Source: Mycobacteroides sp. CBMA 271 (GTDB lineage Bacteria; Actinomycetota; Actinomycetes; Mycobacteriales; Mycobacteriaceae). From it: DNA of 64,000 bases. The translations under genes and the position numbers were made by a program. The DNA lies in contig NZ_VTHB01000002.1 of assembly GCF_009729205.1 (NCBI RefSeq), positions 496,001 through 560,000 of the forward strand, written 5' to 3'. How positions within the stretch are numbered: the first letter of the stretch is position 1; every line of letters starts with the position of its first letter. The notes below the pieces were generated by a model that ran no database searches, was not told the DNA's origin, and was given only the letters and a program-made list of their open reading frames with translations. Positions 27,361 to 36,653 of the stretch are shown here, piece by piece.

Positions 27361-28260
27361 ATGGACGATGGTCTTCGCGCAAGCGGCTCATCCACACACG
27401 ACGGTCTTCGCGCAAGCGGCTCATCCACACAGCAGTGGACTATCGGCGCGGTCACCATTCACTCGGTGCTGGAGGCGGTGATCCCCACTCGTCCTGAGCG
27501 CTTGTTCCGAGAACTTCCCGCCGAGCTGCCGCCGTCGTTGTCGCCCCACTACGTAGACGATGCGGGCTTGCTGTCGGTTGCGATCCAATCCTTCTTCATC
27601 GAATGCGGCGAAGACCTCGTTGTCGTCGACTCGTGTTTCGGCGAGGACCACGACCTTCCCTATCGACTGCCCATCGATCCCGACCAGTACGCGCGCTCGC
27701 TGGCCGCCGCCGGGTTCACCCCCGACGCCGTGACGGCCGTCGTGTGCACGCACCTGCACCTCGACCACGCCGGGCGCAACACCACCCTCGTCGACGGCGT
27801 CTGGGTGCCCACCTATCCCAACGCCGAGTACCTGATCACCGAGCCCGAATACACTTTCTGGCAAGACAATCCGGAGATGAATCGCGCCAAATCGGAAAGC
27901 GTGGAACCTCTTGCTCGGCACGACGTGCTGCGGCTGACCGATACCGACCACGCCATCACCGAGAACATCCAGCTGGTACCGACCCCCGGGCACACGCCCG
28001 GGCATTGCGCGGTGCGGGTCGAGTCGGCCGGCGCGGCGGCATTGATATGCGGCGATGTCATCCATCACCCATTGCAGATCGCCTACCCCGATATCTGTGC
28101 CTTTCCCGACGCCGATCCTGAGACGTCAGTGGCGACCCGCACCCGGCTGCTGGAACAACTCGCAACCGATCAGACATTGCTGGTCGGCACGCATTTCGCC
28201 GCACCGTCCAGCGGAACCATCAAGCGCGGCAACGAATTCTACGAGTGGGTGCCGAGCTAA
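27361..28260 (+). CDS. MBL-fold metallohydrolase with a repeated N-terminal peptide
   Basis: 299 residues from the ATG at 27361. Metallo-beta-lactamase motifs are complete: VVCTHLHLDHAG, PTPGHTPGHCAVRV, ALICGDVIHHP and LVGTHFAAP, giving a dinuclear zinc or iron site. Likely a lactonase, thioesterase or similar hydrolase. Residues 3-22 are unusual: DGLRASGSSTH then DGLRASGSSTQ, encoded by the same repeat seen in the methyltransferase at 4928. The conserved fold starts at about WTIGAVTIHSVLEAV. It is followed within 12 bases by the P450 gene. Confidence 0.87.
   Translation: MDDGLRASGSSTHDGLRASGSSTQQWTIGAVTIHSVLEAVIPTRPERLFRELPAELPPSLSPHYVDDAGLLSVAIQSFFIECGEDLVVVDSCFGEDHDLPYRLPIDPDQYARSLAAAGFTPDAVTAVVCTHLHLDHAGRNTTLVDGVWVPTYPNAEYLITEPEYTFWQDNPEMNRAKSESVEPLARHDVLRLTDTDHAITENIQLVPTPGHTPGHCAVRVESAGAAALICGDVIHHPLQIAYPDICAFPDADPETSVATRTRLLEQLATDQTLLVGTHFAAPSSGTIKRGNEFYEWVPS
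27370..27431 (+). repeat. Tandem 33-bp repeat with the GGTCTTCGCGCAAGCGGCTC core, in coding sequence
   Basis: Two copies with a 33-base period; the 29 bases at 27370-27398 and 27403-27431 are identical. The 24-base core is also identical to the two copies at 4928-4987, 22.4 kb away, and is read in the same frame in all four. Confidence 0.9.
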
Positions 28261-28271
28261 GGAGAACAGCG

Positions 28272-29504
28272 ATGACATGTCCGTTCGGAGCCGGATTCGA
28301 CTTCACCGATCCGCAGCTGATCCGGCAGCGGATTCCGCACGAGGAGTTCGCGCTGCTGCGTAGGACCACGCCGGTCTGGTGGAATGCCCAGCCGCGCGGC
28401 GCCTCCGGGTACGACGACGAGGGCTACTGGGCGATCACCAAACACGCCGATATCCGGGAGGTTTCGCTACACGACGAGATCTTCTCCTCACACGCCAACA
28501 CCGCCGAGATTCGCTCCGCCACCGCGCATAACCCGGACGTGCACGAACTGAGCCGCAAGAACGTCATGCTCTATCTGGACGCACCCCAACACACGAAGCT
28601 CCGGCGGATTGTCGCGCGCGGTTTCACACCACGAATCATCAACGGCCTCAAGGACGAGCTGACCAAGCAGGCGGAGGCCGTCGTGCACGCCGCCGCCGAC
28701 AAGGACTCCGGAGATTTCGTCCACGACATCGCGGCCGAACTGCCACTGCTGACCATCTGCGAACTCATCGGGGTGCCCATCGAGGACAGAGAGCAGGTGT
28801 TCGCGTGGAGCAACCGGTTGCTGGCCGGCGGCAACCGAGATGATGCCGCCATCGCCGATTCCATGGCGGCGTCGGCCGAGGTGCTCGGATACGCATATCA
28901 GATGGCCGAGGACCGCACCCGCCATCCGCGCGACGATATCGCCACGGCCCTCGTCAACGCGACGGTCGATGGAGAAGCCTTGACACCCTTGGAGTTCGGC
29001 TACTACGTGATGATGCTGATGGTGGCCGGCAACGAGACCACACGGAATGCGACCACCCACGGGATGCAGGCCTTCTTCGACCACCCGGAACAGTGGGAGC
29101 TGTTCGTGCGCCAGCGCCCTGCCTCCGCGGCCGACGAGGTGGTGCGCTGGTCCACTCCCATCACCTGCTTTCAGCGCACTGCCGTGCAGGACACCCAGAT
29201 CGGCGGTGTCACCATCGCCCGGGGCGAGCGCGTCGGGATGTTCTACAGTTCAGGAAACTACGACGAAGAGGTCTTTGCCGAACCGTTCACCTTCGACATC
29301 CTTCGAGACCCCAATCCGCACTTGGGATTCGGCGGTCACGGTGCCCACTATTGCATCGGAGCCAACCTCGCACGCCTGGAGATCGACTTGATCTTCAATG
29401 CCATCGCCGATATCGCACCACGCATCGCACCCACCGGCGCCCCGGCGCGGGCCGCACTGCCCTGGGTCAACGGCATCGAGTCGTTACCCGTCCGGTACGG
29501 GTAA
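28272..29504 (+). CDS. Cytochrome P450, CYP125-like
   Basis: 410 residues from the ATG at 28272, chosen for AAGGAGA about 8 bases upstream. It resembles M. tuberculosis CYP125 from FGAGFDFTDP and PVWWN through MVAGNETTRN (I-helix) to the heme loop FGGHGAHYCIGANLAR with Cys361. CYP125 oxidises the terminal carbon of the cholesterol or cholestenone side chain, so a sterol-like or branched lipid substrate is inferred. It lies downstream of the MBL hydrolase in one transcript. Electron partners are not encoded here. Confidence 0.9.
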   Translation: MTCPFGAGFDFTDPQLIRQRIPHEEFALLRRTTPVWWNAQPRGASGYDDEGYWAITKHADIREVSLHDEIFSSHANTAEIRSATAHNPDVHELSRKNVMLYLDAPQHTKLRRIVARGFTPRIINGLKDELTKQAEAVVHAAADKDSGDFVHDIAAELPLLTICELIGVPIEDREQVFAWSNRLLAGGNRDDAAIADSMAASAEVLGYAYQMAEDRTRHPRDDIATALVNATVDGEALTPLEFGYYVMMLMVAGNETTRNATTHGMQAFFDHPEQWELFVRQRPASAADEVVRWSTPITCFQRTAVQDTQIGGVTIARGERVGMFYSSGNYDEEVFAEPFTFDILRDPNPHLGFGGHGAHYCIGANLARLEIDLIFNAIADIAPRIAPTGAPARAALPWVNGIESLPVRYG

Positions 29505-29507
29505 CGG

Positions 29508-30605
29508 TCAGAATGCAGTAAATCCCTTGGCCCGCTGCGTGTCCCGCGGTCCCCACAGCGTCGAGGAGACCTCCGCACGCACCAGCGGAATCACCTCTTC
29601 GGCGAATCGGCGCAGCGTGTCCTGCTGTTCCTCGAAATCCGCCTCGGCGCTCAGCGCGATCGATTGGAAATCGTGACCAAAAGCCTCGTGCCACTCCAGG
29701 ATCTTCTCGGCCACGCGCTCGGGCGATCCTGCCAGCACCGGGCCGCGATCGGCAGCGTCCTCAATAGACTCGAAGGACGGGAACTTGCCCACGGCCTTCG
29801 GGTGATCCTTGAGCGTGGCCCACTGTGCGAGTCGCGCCTCATAGATCGGCCGGTATTGCGCTATCGCCTGCTCGGTGGTGTCGGCCAGGTACAGCCCGCC
29901 CGAGCCGGCACCGACATACTGCCGCGCCGGATCGTGCCCATGTTTCGCGTACAGCTCGCGGTATCTGTCGATCAGAACCTTGTAGTTTTCCTTGGGCTGC
30001 AAGGCATTCGCGGTGACGATCGGGTCGCCCCATTTGGCGGCGAGTTCGACGGCGAATGTCGAGGTCGCCGACCCGTGCCAGATCCGGAACGGCCCGTCGT
30101 AGGGCCGGGGCAAGGTGGTGGCGTCGGTCAGCGGATGCCGGTGCGCGCCCGTCCAATCGACGTTTTCCTCTCGAAGTAGACGCCGCAGCAGCTCATAATT
30201 CTCCTGCAGGTATTCGTACTGCTTGGCGATGTCGAGACCCATCAACGGGTATTGACGGTCTTCATTGCCCTTGCCGATGACGATCTCCAGACGACCGCGG
30301 CTCAACTGGTCGATGGTGGCGAAGTCCTCGGCGGCACGCACCGGGTCCAGCAGGGACAGCACCGTGACGCCGGTGGACAACAGGATTCGGTGGGTCGCGG
30401 CGGCTACGGCACCCAGCAGCACCGTCGGCGCCGAGGACAGCACGTCACCCGCGTGCCGTTCCCCGACGGCGAAGGAATCGAAGCCCAGGCTCTCGGCCAG
30501 TACAGCCGTCTCTACGACGCGGTTCAACCTGTCGGCTGCTGGAAGCAGCGCCCCGCTGGCGGGATCGGGCAGATGGAAGACGATATCGAGCAGCTGAAAC
30601 CGCAC
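29508..30605 (-). CDS. LLM-class flavin-dependent oxidoreductase
   Basis: 365 residues from a GTG at 30605. The bacterial-luciferase fold is indicated by AESLGFDSFAVGERH, ILLSTGVTVLSLLDPVRAAEDFATIDQLSRGR and later IWHGSATSTFAVELAAKWG. It uses FMNH2 or F420 to oxidise an unknown substrate. It converges on the P450 gene with 3 bases between them and is divergent from the VOC protein. The shared 52-base spacer at 30606-30657 should carry both promoters. Confidence 0.85.
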   Translation of the reverse strand: MRFQLLDIVFHLPDPASGALLPAADRLNRVVETAVLAESLGFDSFAVGERHAGDVLSSAPTVLLGAVAAATHRILLSTGVTVLSLLDPVRAAEDFATIDQLSRGRLEIVIGKGNEDRQYPLMGLDIAKQYEYLQENYELLRRLLREENVDWTGAHRHPLTDATTLPRPYDGPFRIWHGSATSTFAVELAAKWGDPIVTANALQPKENYKVLIDRYRELYAKHGHDPARQYVGAGSGGLYLADTTEQAIAQYRPIYEARLAQWATLKDHPKAVGKFPSFESIEDAADRGPVLAGSPERVAEKILEWHEAFGHDFQSIALSAEADFEEQQDTLRRFAEEVIPLVRAEVSSTLWGPRDTQRAKGFTAF

Positions 30606-30657
30606 GCTCTTCAGTATGAGTCGGCGGCCCGTCCACTGGCTCGGGCAGGATGAAGCT

Positions 30658-31341
30658 GTGACCGGGACATCTACAGGAATCACCGCACTTCACGGCGTCA
30701 TTATTGACACACCGAATCGCGATGAGGCGAAGGCGGCGTACGCGCGATTGTTCGGAGTGCCGGACGTGCATCCACAACTGGAGCTGGGCCTGCCGTCCTG
30801 GGCCTCCGCTCCCGGCCTGGCCTTCGCCACCGAATCGCTGGACGAGACCGCGCGAGTGCTGGCACGCCGAGGGCTCGAGCTCACACCGTCGGCGGGATAC
30901 CGCAGCGGTGTCGCTAACGGGCTCACATACGGCTTCACCCTCGCCTCACCGAACCAACCGGTCGCCGAAGCCGACGCACGGGAGATCGATCACCTGGTAC
31001 TCGTTTCCCCTAACCGCGACCGGATCATCGCAACGTTGTGCGGACGACTCGGCTTCGATCTGCGTTTGGATCGCCAGCAGCCGTGGGGTGTGCACCAATT
31101 GTTCTTCCGCTGCGCCGGTCTGGTGGTTGAGGTGGTGTTGAGTGGCGACGACCCTGCCGGCCCGGACGCGCTGTGGGGAATCGCCTGGCGCACCGCCGAT
31201 ATCGAGGCCTCACATGCTCGCCTGACGGCAGCCAATGTCACGATCAGTGACATCCGCGACGGTCATAAGCCCGGAACGCGGGTCGCCACCGTCAAAGATC
31301 GAGGGCTGGCGGCGCCCACGATACTGATCGAACAGCGCTAG
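30658..31341 (+). CDS. VOC-superfamily (glyoxalase-like) protein
   Basis: 227 residues from a GTG at 30658 with AGGATGAA upstream; an ATG at 30616 is possible but crowds the divergent gene. Two beta-alpha-beta modules are visible: ITALHGVIIDTPNRDEAKAAYARLFGV, then EIDHLVLVSPNRDRIIATLCGRLGFDL. Metal-ligand positions suggest a glyoxalase, extradiol dioxygenase or binding protein, but the exact ligands are unclear. The gene ends 10 bases before the AIM24 protein. Confidence 0.78.
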   Translation: MTGTSTGITALHGVIIDTPNRDEAKAAYARLFGVPDVHPQLELGLPSWASAPGLAFATESLDETARVLARRGLELTPSAGYRSGVANGLTYGFTLASPNQPVAEADAREIDHLVLVSPNRDRIIATLCGRLGFDLRLDRQQPWGVHQLFFRCAGLVVEVVLSGDDPAGPDALWGIAWRTADIEASHARLTAANVTISDIRDGHKPGTRVATVKDRGLAAPTILIEQR

Positions 31342-31351
31342 CTTGGTTGTC

Positions 31352-32233
31352 ATGACGACTCCGAACCCCGGAAGCTGGCAACCCGATCCCGACGGACGGT
31401 TCGAGTTCCGGTGGCACGACGGCCAGCGCTGGACCGATCAGGTCGCGCACCAGGGGAAGGTCAGCGCTGTTCCGTTGGGTGGCGCCGCGCCCGCCGAGCC
31501 GCAGTCCGCGCCTCAGGCCGCCGCGCAGCCAGCGGCTCAAGCTCAGCCCATCGGCGACGGATTCTCGGGCATCAGCGGCGAATTGGTGGACGGGCGGTTC
31601 AGCGAGAACGAGGCGAAGCCAATCTCCAACCAGAACTCCAAGCTGCTGCGAGTGCGCCTCGGAGAACCCTTCCTCGCGCGTCAGGGATCGATGGTCGCCT
31701 ATCAGGGCAACGTCGACTTCTCCTTCGAGGGTGGTGGCGCAGCCAAGTTCCTGAAGAAGGCGCTGACCGGCGAGGGCCTGCCGCTGATGCGCTGCTCGGG
31801 CCAGGGCGACGTGTTTCTGGCCGAGCGGGCCTTCGATGTGCACCTGCTGAACCTGAACAACGCGGGCCTGTCGATCAGCGGGAAGAACGTGCTCGCGTTC
31901 TCGGCGGGACTGAACTGGAACATCGAGCGAGTCAAGGGCGCCAGCATGGTGACGGGCGGGCTGTTCAACACAACGCTGCGTGGCACCGGTTGGGTCGCGC
32001 TGACCACCGACGGTCCGCCGGTGGTGCTCAACGCCGCTGAGGCCCCGACCTTCGCCGATACCAATGCGGTGGTCGCATGGTCGGCGAACCTACAGACACA
32101 ACTCAAGACCAGCTTCAAGGCCGGTGCCCTGATCGGCCGCGGCTCGGGCGAGGCCATTCAGGTGTCGTTCCAGGGTCAGGGGTTCGTCATCGTGCAACCG
32201 TCCGAGGGCATCCCGGTGGTCACCGCCGGCTAG
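31352..32233 (+). CDS. DUF2510 plus AIM24 domain protein
   Basis: 293 residues from the ATG at 31352. Residues 5-33 (GSWQPDPDGRFEFRWHDGQRWTDQV) match the short DUF2510 domain; an Ala/Pro/Gln linker runs to about 68. The rest is an AIM24-type double-stranded beta-helix: LLRVRLGEPFLARQGSMVAYQGNVDF, VFLAERAF, VLNAAEAPTFADTNAVVAW. AIM24 proteins have no settled bacterial function. It overlaps the convergent IclR gene by 14 bases. Confidence 0.85.
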   Translation: MTTPNPGSWQPDPDGRFEFRWHDGQRWTDQVAHQGKVSAVPLGGAAPAEPQSAPQAAAQPAAQAQPIGDGFSGISGELVDGRFSENEAKPISNQNSKLLRVRLGEPFLARQGSMVAYQGNVDFSFEGGGAAKFLKKALTGEGLPLMRCSGQGDVFLAERAFDVHLLNLNNAGLSISGKNVLAFSAGLNWNIERVKGASMVTGGLFNTTLRGTGWVALTTDGPPVVLNAAEAPTFADTNAVVAWSANLQTQLKTSFKAGALIGRGSGEAIQVSFQGQGFVIVQPSEGIPVVTAG

Positions 32234-33098
32234 GTCGCGGCGTAGAGCTCAGCACTTCCGAGAGTTCGCGCGCACCCTTGGTCACTGTGGCGATGAGCGC
32301 CTCCCGCTGCACGCGCGTCGCGCTGGGCAGCAGTGGGCCCAGCTGAAGTTCGTACGTGGCATCGGCCCCGTCGAAGATGGGCGCCGCCAGGTAACTGATC
32401 GGGAGCACCTCATCGGATACCAGTTCATCGCGCGAATACGGACGCGAGGTGAGCCGGGAGAGCTGGCGCAACAACCGTTCGCGCAGGGCCGCCTCCATCA
32501 CCTCCGAACCGACCGAACCCAGCAGGTCCGAGAGCAGCTCCACCATCCCTGTGTCATCGTGGTCGGGGCGATAGACCACGAACCCGCAATCTGAAACCTG
32601 CTGCAGGAGCCGCTGGCCGGAACGCGCACTCAGTCCCCGCGCGGCGCCAAGCCACTCTGAGCGCTCGTCGGAGGAACGCCACGGCATGACCGCCGATCCC
32701 GCGGGAAATCCCAACGGGATGGTCTGGCCCACCGCGAATCCGGTGACCGCCCGAGGTCCCGCCTGCGCCTTGGCGACGATGGTCAACATCTTCGGACTGA
32801 TCCGGCTGACTGTCGCCCCGGCTTGCCCCTCCTTGGCGATCCGTCCGAGCATGTCCTGAAACTCCCGGGGCATGGAGGTCTCGACGGGACAGGGTAAAGC
32901 CGGACCAATGCGATACCGAAGCTCACCATCCCGCGCCACCCACCCCGCGGCCTCCAGCTCGCCCACCACCGCGGTAGCAGTAGCACGGGAGATCCCGGTG
33001 GCCACTGCAATCTCGCTGATCGACTTGGGTTGCGTTGTAGCAGCAAGCATTTCCACGATTTGTACCACTCGAGCCGTCGGCGGTGAGGCGGCTGGCAT
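32220..33098 (-). CDS. IclR-family regulator
   Basis: 292 residues. The winged HTH is [20 protein letters not shown], then [30 protein letters not shown]. An IclR effector domain follows. It is divergent from the SDR gene, and the 92-base spacer holds the perfect palindrome GTCGAATATTCGAC. It probably controls itself and the SDR/DapB-like operon. Confidence 0.83.
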   Translation of the reverse strand: MPAASPPTARVVQIVEMLAATTQPKSISEIAVATGISRATATAVVGELEAAGWVARDGELRYRIGPALPCPVETSMPREFQDMLGRIAKEGQAGATVSRISPKMLTIVAKAQAGPRAVTGFAVGQTIPLGFPAGSAVMPWRSSDERSEWLGAARGLSARSGQRLLQQVSDCGFVVYRPDHDDTGMVELLSDLLGSVGSEVMEAALRERLLRQLSRLTSRPYSRDELVSDEVLPISYLAAPIFDGADATYELQLGPLLPSATRVQREALIATVTKGARELSEVLSSTPRPSRR

Positions 33099-33164
33099 GG
33101 ATACTCCCCTCTTGCGCGATGCGAGGTCCAGGTCTACAGTGCATCGACTATTCGCCCCAAGGTA

Positions 33165-33178
33165 GTCGAATATTCGAC
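33165..33178. promoter_or_regulatory. Palindromic operator in the iclR-SDR spacer
   Basis: GTCGAATATTCGAC is a perfect 14-base palindrome immediately 5' of the SDR ribosome site (GGAGGA at 33181). A partial copy, ATCGACTATTCG, lies at 33143-33154. Spacing suits repression of the SDR operon by the divergent IclR protein. Confidence 0.7.
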
Positions 33179-33190
33179 ACGGAGGAAGAC

Positions 33191-33982
33191 ATGATTCTGG
33201 ACCGTTTCAGGCTCGACGGCAACGTCGCGGTCGTCACCGGCGCCGGCCGCGGGCTCGGTGCGGCCATCGCCGAGGCCTTCGCACAGGCCGGTGCCGACGT
33301 AGTAATCGCCTCGCGCACCGAAGCCCAGCTGCGCGAGGTCGCCGCCAAGGTGGAGGCGGTAGGCCGTCAGGCCGAGGTTGTTGTCGCCGATCTCTCGGAT
33401 ACCGACGCATCCGCCTCCCTCGCACAGAAAGCGATCGATCGGTTCGGGCGCCTCGACATCGTCGTCAACAACGTGGGTGGCACTATGCCGAAACCCTTCC
33501 TGGACACCACCATCGAAGACCTCGCCGAGGGCTTCTCCTTCAACGTCCTCAACGGCCATGCGCTGCTGCGTGCCGCAGTCCCGCACCTGCTCAAATCCGA
33601 TAACGCCTCGGTCATCAACATCACCTCCACCATGGGACGTGTGCCCGGGCGCGCCTTCCTCTCCTACTGCACCGCCAAGGGCGCCCTGGCCCACTACACG
33701 CGCACCGCCGCAATGGATCTGAGCCCCAAGATTCGCGTCAACGGCATCGCCCCCGGTTCCATCCTCACCTCCGCGTTAGAGGTGGTGGCAAGCAACGACG
33801 AGATGCGCGGAACCCTGGAGAAAAACACGCCGCTGCATCGGTTGGGCGACCCGACCGACATTGCCGCCGCCGCGGTGTACCTCGCATCACCGGCCGGCAG
33901 CTTTCTGACCGGCAAGGTCCTCGAAGTCGACGGCGGCCTCATCGCCCCGAACCTCGACATCCCCCTCCCGGACCTCGCATGA
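33191..33982 (+). CDS. Short-chain dehydrogenase/reductase
   Basis: 263 residues, start chosen from GGAGGA 5 bases before the ATG at 33191. The cofactor motif is [10 protein letters not shown], the catalytic Tyr-Lys pair lies in SYCTAKGAL, and [10 protein letters not shown] holds the Ser. It ends near LEVDGGL, as classical SDRs do. It oxidises or reduces an unknown alcohol or ketone with NAD(P). It overlaps the DapB-like gene by ATGA. Confidence 0.9.
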   Translation: MILDRFRLDGNVAVVTGAGRGLGAAIAEAFAQAGADVVIASRTEAQLREVAAKVEAVGRQAEVVVADLSDTDASASLAQKAIDRFGRLDIVVNNVGGTMPKPFLDTTIEDLAEGFSFNVLNGHALLRAAVPHLLKSDNASVINITSTMGRVPGRAFLSYCTAKGALAHYTRTAAMDLSPKIRVNGIAPGSILTSALEVVASNDEMRGTLEKNTPLHRLGDPTDIAAAAVYLASPAGSFLTGKVLEVDGGLIAPNLDIPLPDLA

Positions 33983-35052
33983 GCAGGGCACGCGTAGCCG
34001 TTTGGGGCACAGGCAATGTCGGCCAGCATGCGCTGGCCGGCGTGATCACCGACCCGAACATGGAGCTCGTCGGGGTATGGGTCTCCGGACCGAACAAGGC
34101 CGGCAAGGACGCGGGCGAAATCGCCGGGCTCAACATCACCACCGGCATTGCCGCGACCAGCGACGCCGCCGAGATCCTGGCCCTCAAGCCCGACTGCGTG
34201 GTGTACACGGCGATGACCGACAACCGGCTGATGGAGGCCCTCGAGGACCTGCGATCGATCCTTGCCGCCGGAATCAACATCGCGGCCAGCGCGCCGGTGT
34301 TCCTGCAGTATCCGTGGGGTGTACTGCCGGAGAACATGCTGGAGCCCATCGAAACCGCAGCACGCGAGGGTAATTCGTCAATCTTTATCGGCGGTATCGA
34401 TCCCGGGTTCGCCAACGACCTGCTGCCGTTGGCCCTGATGGGTACCTGCCAGCGCATCGACGAGGTGCGCTGCATCGAGATCGTCGACTACGCCACCTAC
34501 GACAGCGCTACGGTGATGTTCGACGTTATGGGATTCGGCAAGCCGATGGACGAGACGCCGATGCTGCTGCAACCCGGGGTACTGTCCCTGGCCTGGGGTT
34601 CGGTGGTGCGCCAGCTCGCGGCGGGTCTGGGCGTCGAATTGGACGAAGTCACCGAGACTTATGAAAAGCTGCCTGCACCCGAGGATTTCGAAATCTCCTC
34701 GGGGCACATCCCGGCCGGCACCATGGCGGCACTGCATTTCCAGGTGCGCGGCATGAAGGACGGCAAGCCCGTGACGGTCCTCGAGCACTTCACCCGGCTA
34801 CGCGAGGATCTTGCTCCCGATTGGCCGCAGCCTGCGCATGAGGGCGGCACCTACCGCGTCGAGATCACCGGCGAGCCCAGCTACATCCTGGACCTGGGCT
34901 CGTTCAGCGCACGCGGGGATCACAACTACGCCAACCTGATCGCGACGGCGATGCGTGTGGTGAATGCAGTCCCGGCGGTCGTTGCGGCCGATGCCGGCGT
35001 CCGGACCACGCTGGATCTCCCGCTGATTACGGGGAGAGGTCGGGCGGGCTGA
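33979..35052 (+). CDS. DapB-like NAD(P)H-dependent oxidoreductase (amine dehydrogenase type)
   Basis: 357 residues. Rossmann motif [16 protein letters not shown] at the N-terminus, with a dihydrodipicolinate-reductase-like C-terminal half ([19 protein letters not shown]). Related mycobacterial proteins are annotated as dihydrodipicolinate reductases or NAD(P)H-dependent amine dehydrogenases, but the lysine-pathway role is unlikely. It is co-translated with the SDR gene and converges on a membrane-protein pair with a 26-base overlap. Confidence 0.8.
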   Translation: MSRARVAVWGTGNVGQHALAGVITDPNMELVGVWVSGPNKAGKDAGEIAGLNITTGIAATSDAAEILALKPDCVVYTAMTDNRLMEALEDLRSILAAGINIAASAPVFLQYPWGVLPENMLEPIETAAREGNSSIFIGGIDPGFANDLLPLALMGTCQRIDEVRCIEIVDYATYDSATVMFDVMGFGKPMDETPMLLQPGVLSLAWGSVVRQLAAGLGVELDEVTETYEKLPAPEDFEISSGHIPAGTMAALHFQVRGMKDGKPVTVLEHFTRLREDLAPDWPQPAHEGGTYRVEITGEPSYILDLGSFSARGDHNYANLIATAMRVVNAVPAVVAADAGVRTTLDLPLITGRGRAG

Positions 35053-35512
35053 CGCTGCGGCGTCTCCGCCAGATCAGATACGAGCTAGAGAGGAAGAAGG
35101 CGCCGACACTGCCCATCAGGATCAATCCGACAAGCCCCGCCATGTCCCAGTTCGCGGCGCGAGACCCGATCCGATAGACGGTCTCTCTCGGCCCGATGGC
35201 GATGAGTTGGGTTCGTGCGGAAACGGTTTCACCCGCCGTCACGTCGTACAGATAAACGGTTCGACGGTCGTCCGTCACCCAGCCCTGCCCGGCCTTGTTC
35301 ACACTGCTTCGGTTGCCATACATGTGGCCCATCGAACTTTCCGTGACGTGGACCTCCACGGTGTCGCCGTATCCGGCCTTGTAGGCGACCATGTTGATCG
35401 GGCTGGCCCCCAGGACAAGCGCCATCGCGGAAAACAGCACGCCCAAGACGGCGAAGAGCGCGATACCCGCCGGACCCCGCGCCCAGGCGGGACCGCGCCC
35501 GACTTCAGCCAT
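35027..35512 (-). CDS. Two-helix membrane protein, DUF3592-like
   Basis: 161 residues. Hydrophobic helices at about 15-38 and 120-144 flank an extracytoplasmic region with VEVHVTESSMGHMYG and VYLYDVTAGETVSA, similar in layout to DUF3592 proteins. The start overlaps the upstream membrane gene by 8 bases. Function unknown. Confidence 0.7.
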   Translation of the reverse strand: MAEVGRGPAWARGPAGIALFAVLGVLFSAMALVLGASPINMVAYKAGYGDTVEVHVTESSMGHMYGNRSSVNKAGQGWVTDDRRTVYLYDVTAGETVSARTQLIAIGPRETVYRIGSRAANWDMAGLVGLILMGSVGAFFLSSSYLIWRRRRSVSPPDLSP

Positions 35513-36020
35513 GGGCGAATTCTATTGCGTGGCGCAGCCGTCGGGTGATGATCGCGGCGTGCGTCCAGTTGCCCAGCCATACAAGAATCGCGGCGGCGCC
35601 GCCGGCCAGTCCGACGGCGCCCGGAAGCAGCGAGACAATCTGCAGGGAACACCACGCCAATCCCGTTGCACGCCAGATACTTACGCTGCGGGTGCGCACC
35701 GCTGCTGATCCAACCAGGCTAGCCGCGACGTCGTTGACGATGAAGAAGTCCTCGACAAAGTTGAAGGGGATCGCGAACATCAGCCATACCGATCGCGGTG
35801 ACCGAATGCGGTCTTGCTCCGGCACGCATACGAGGATCTGCTGCAGGGTGCGGCAATACAGCGCCACCAAACCGAAGAACACCACGACGGTGATCACTGC
35901 CGCAGCCGATCCGGTCGCGCTGACTTCCCCGAGGATCCCAGATCCCCACCGCGGCGCCCATACCGGTTGCAGAAGCAGCGCGACCAAAGGGATGGTGAGC
36001 ACCATGGTCCACAGACGCAT
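35505..36020 (-). CDS. Multi-pass membrane protein of unknown function
   Basis: 171 residues with three to four hydrophobic segments (around 5-20, 38-58, 80-100 and 122-150). A basic DRIRSPRS loop lies between the second and third. No family was recognised. It overlaps the next gene by 8 bases, so the two probably work in the same membrane. Confidence 0.65.
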   Translation of the reverse strand: MRLWTMVLTIPLVALLLQPVWAPRWGSGILGEVSATGSAAAVITVVVFFGLVALYCRTLQQILVCVPEQDRIRSPRSVWLMFAIPFNFVEDFFIVNDVAASLVGSAAVRTRSVSIWRATGLAWCSLQIVSLLPGAVGLAGGAAAILVWLGNWTHAAIITRRLRHAIEFAHG

Positions 36021-36035
36021 CAGCCGACCTTAGAG

Positions 36036-36056
36036 GGCCAAGGCTGACTGTTGGCC
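36036..36056 (-). terminator. Weak hairpin downstream of the TetR gene
   Basis: GGCCAA at 36036-36041 pairs with TTGGCC at 36051-36056 around a 9-base loop, 2 bases past the TetR stop. With only 6 bp and no U-tract it is a marginal terminator. Confidence 0.35.
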
Positions 36057-36057
36057 G

Positions 36058-36624
36058 CTACTTGGCCGGCACGTACAACCTGATGAGTTCCGTCAGGCGG
36101 CCGCCGACATCGTCGAGAGTCTCCGTCGACTGCTCCGCGATCGACATAATGACCGCTCCCTCGATCGCGGCGATCATCATTCTCGCCAGTGACCGCGCGG
36201 GAGCCCAGTCCACTCCATGGCGTGTCAGACGTTCGGTGAGAATCACTTGCCAGTCCCGAAACGCCTCGGCAGCCACTTCGGCCGCCTTGGGCGCCTCGGT
36301 ACGCCCCAGCACGGCGGCCACGATCGGGCAGCCGGCCTGCATCTCAGTCTCGCCGAGTTGCGCCTTCCATAACTCGATGAACATCTCAATGCCCCGGGCA
36401 GGGTCAATCCCGTCACCCGCCGCCTGGATGATGGCCGTAAGTTGCTGCCCTGCAGTACGCGTCGCCTCGGCGACGAGTTCCTGCTTACCGCCAGGGAAGT
36501 TCAGATAGATGGTCCGCCGCGAGACACCGCTGTCCTCCAGCAGTGCATTGAGACCGGTGCCCGCGACGCCCCTGCGCCGCACCAAACCAGTCACGCTGGC
36601 GATCAATGTATCCCGTGCCGACAT
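36058..36624 (-). CDS. TetR/AcrR-family regulator
   Basis: 188 residues. HTH region RDTLIASVTGLVRRRGVAGT, then LNALLEDSGVSRRTIYLNFPGGKQELV. A TetR_C-type helical domain follows. It is divergent from the OYE-family gene, and the spacer holds two related 17-base sites, so it is likely the local repressor of the OYE/Ddn-like pair. Confidence 0.88.
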   Translation of the reverse strand: MSARDTLIASVTGLVRRRGVAGTGLNALLEDSGVSRRTIYLNFPGGKQELVAEATRTAGQQLTAIIQAAGDGIDPARGIEMFIELWKAQLGETEMQAGCPIVAAVLGRTEAPKAAEVAAEAFRDWQVILTERLTRHGVDWAPARSLARMMIAAIEGAVIMSIAEQSTETLDDVGGRLTELIRLYVPAK

Positions 36625-36653
36625 CCGCGTACTGCCTCCAACTTCCCGTTCGC

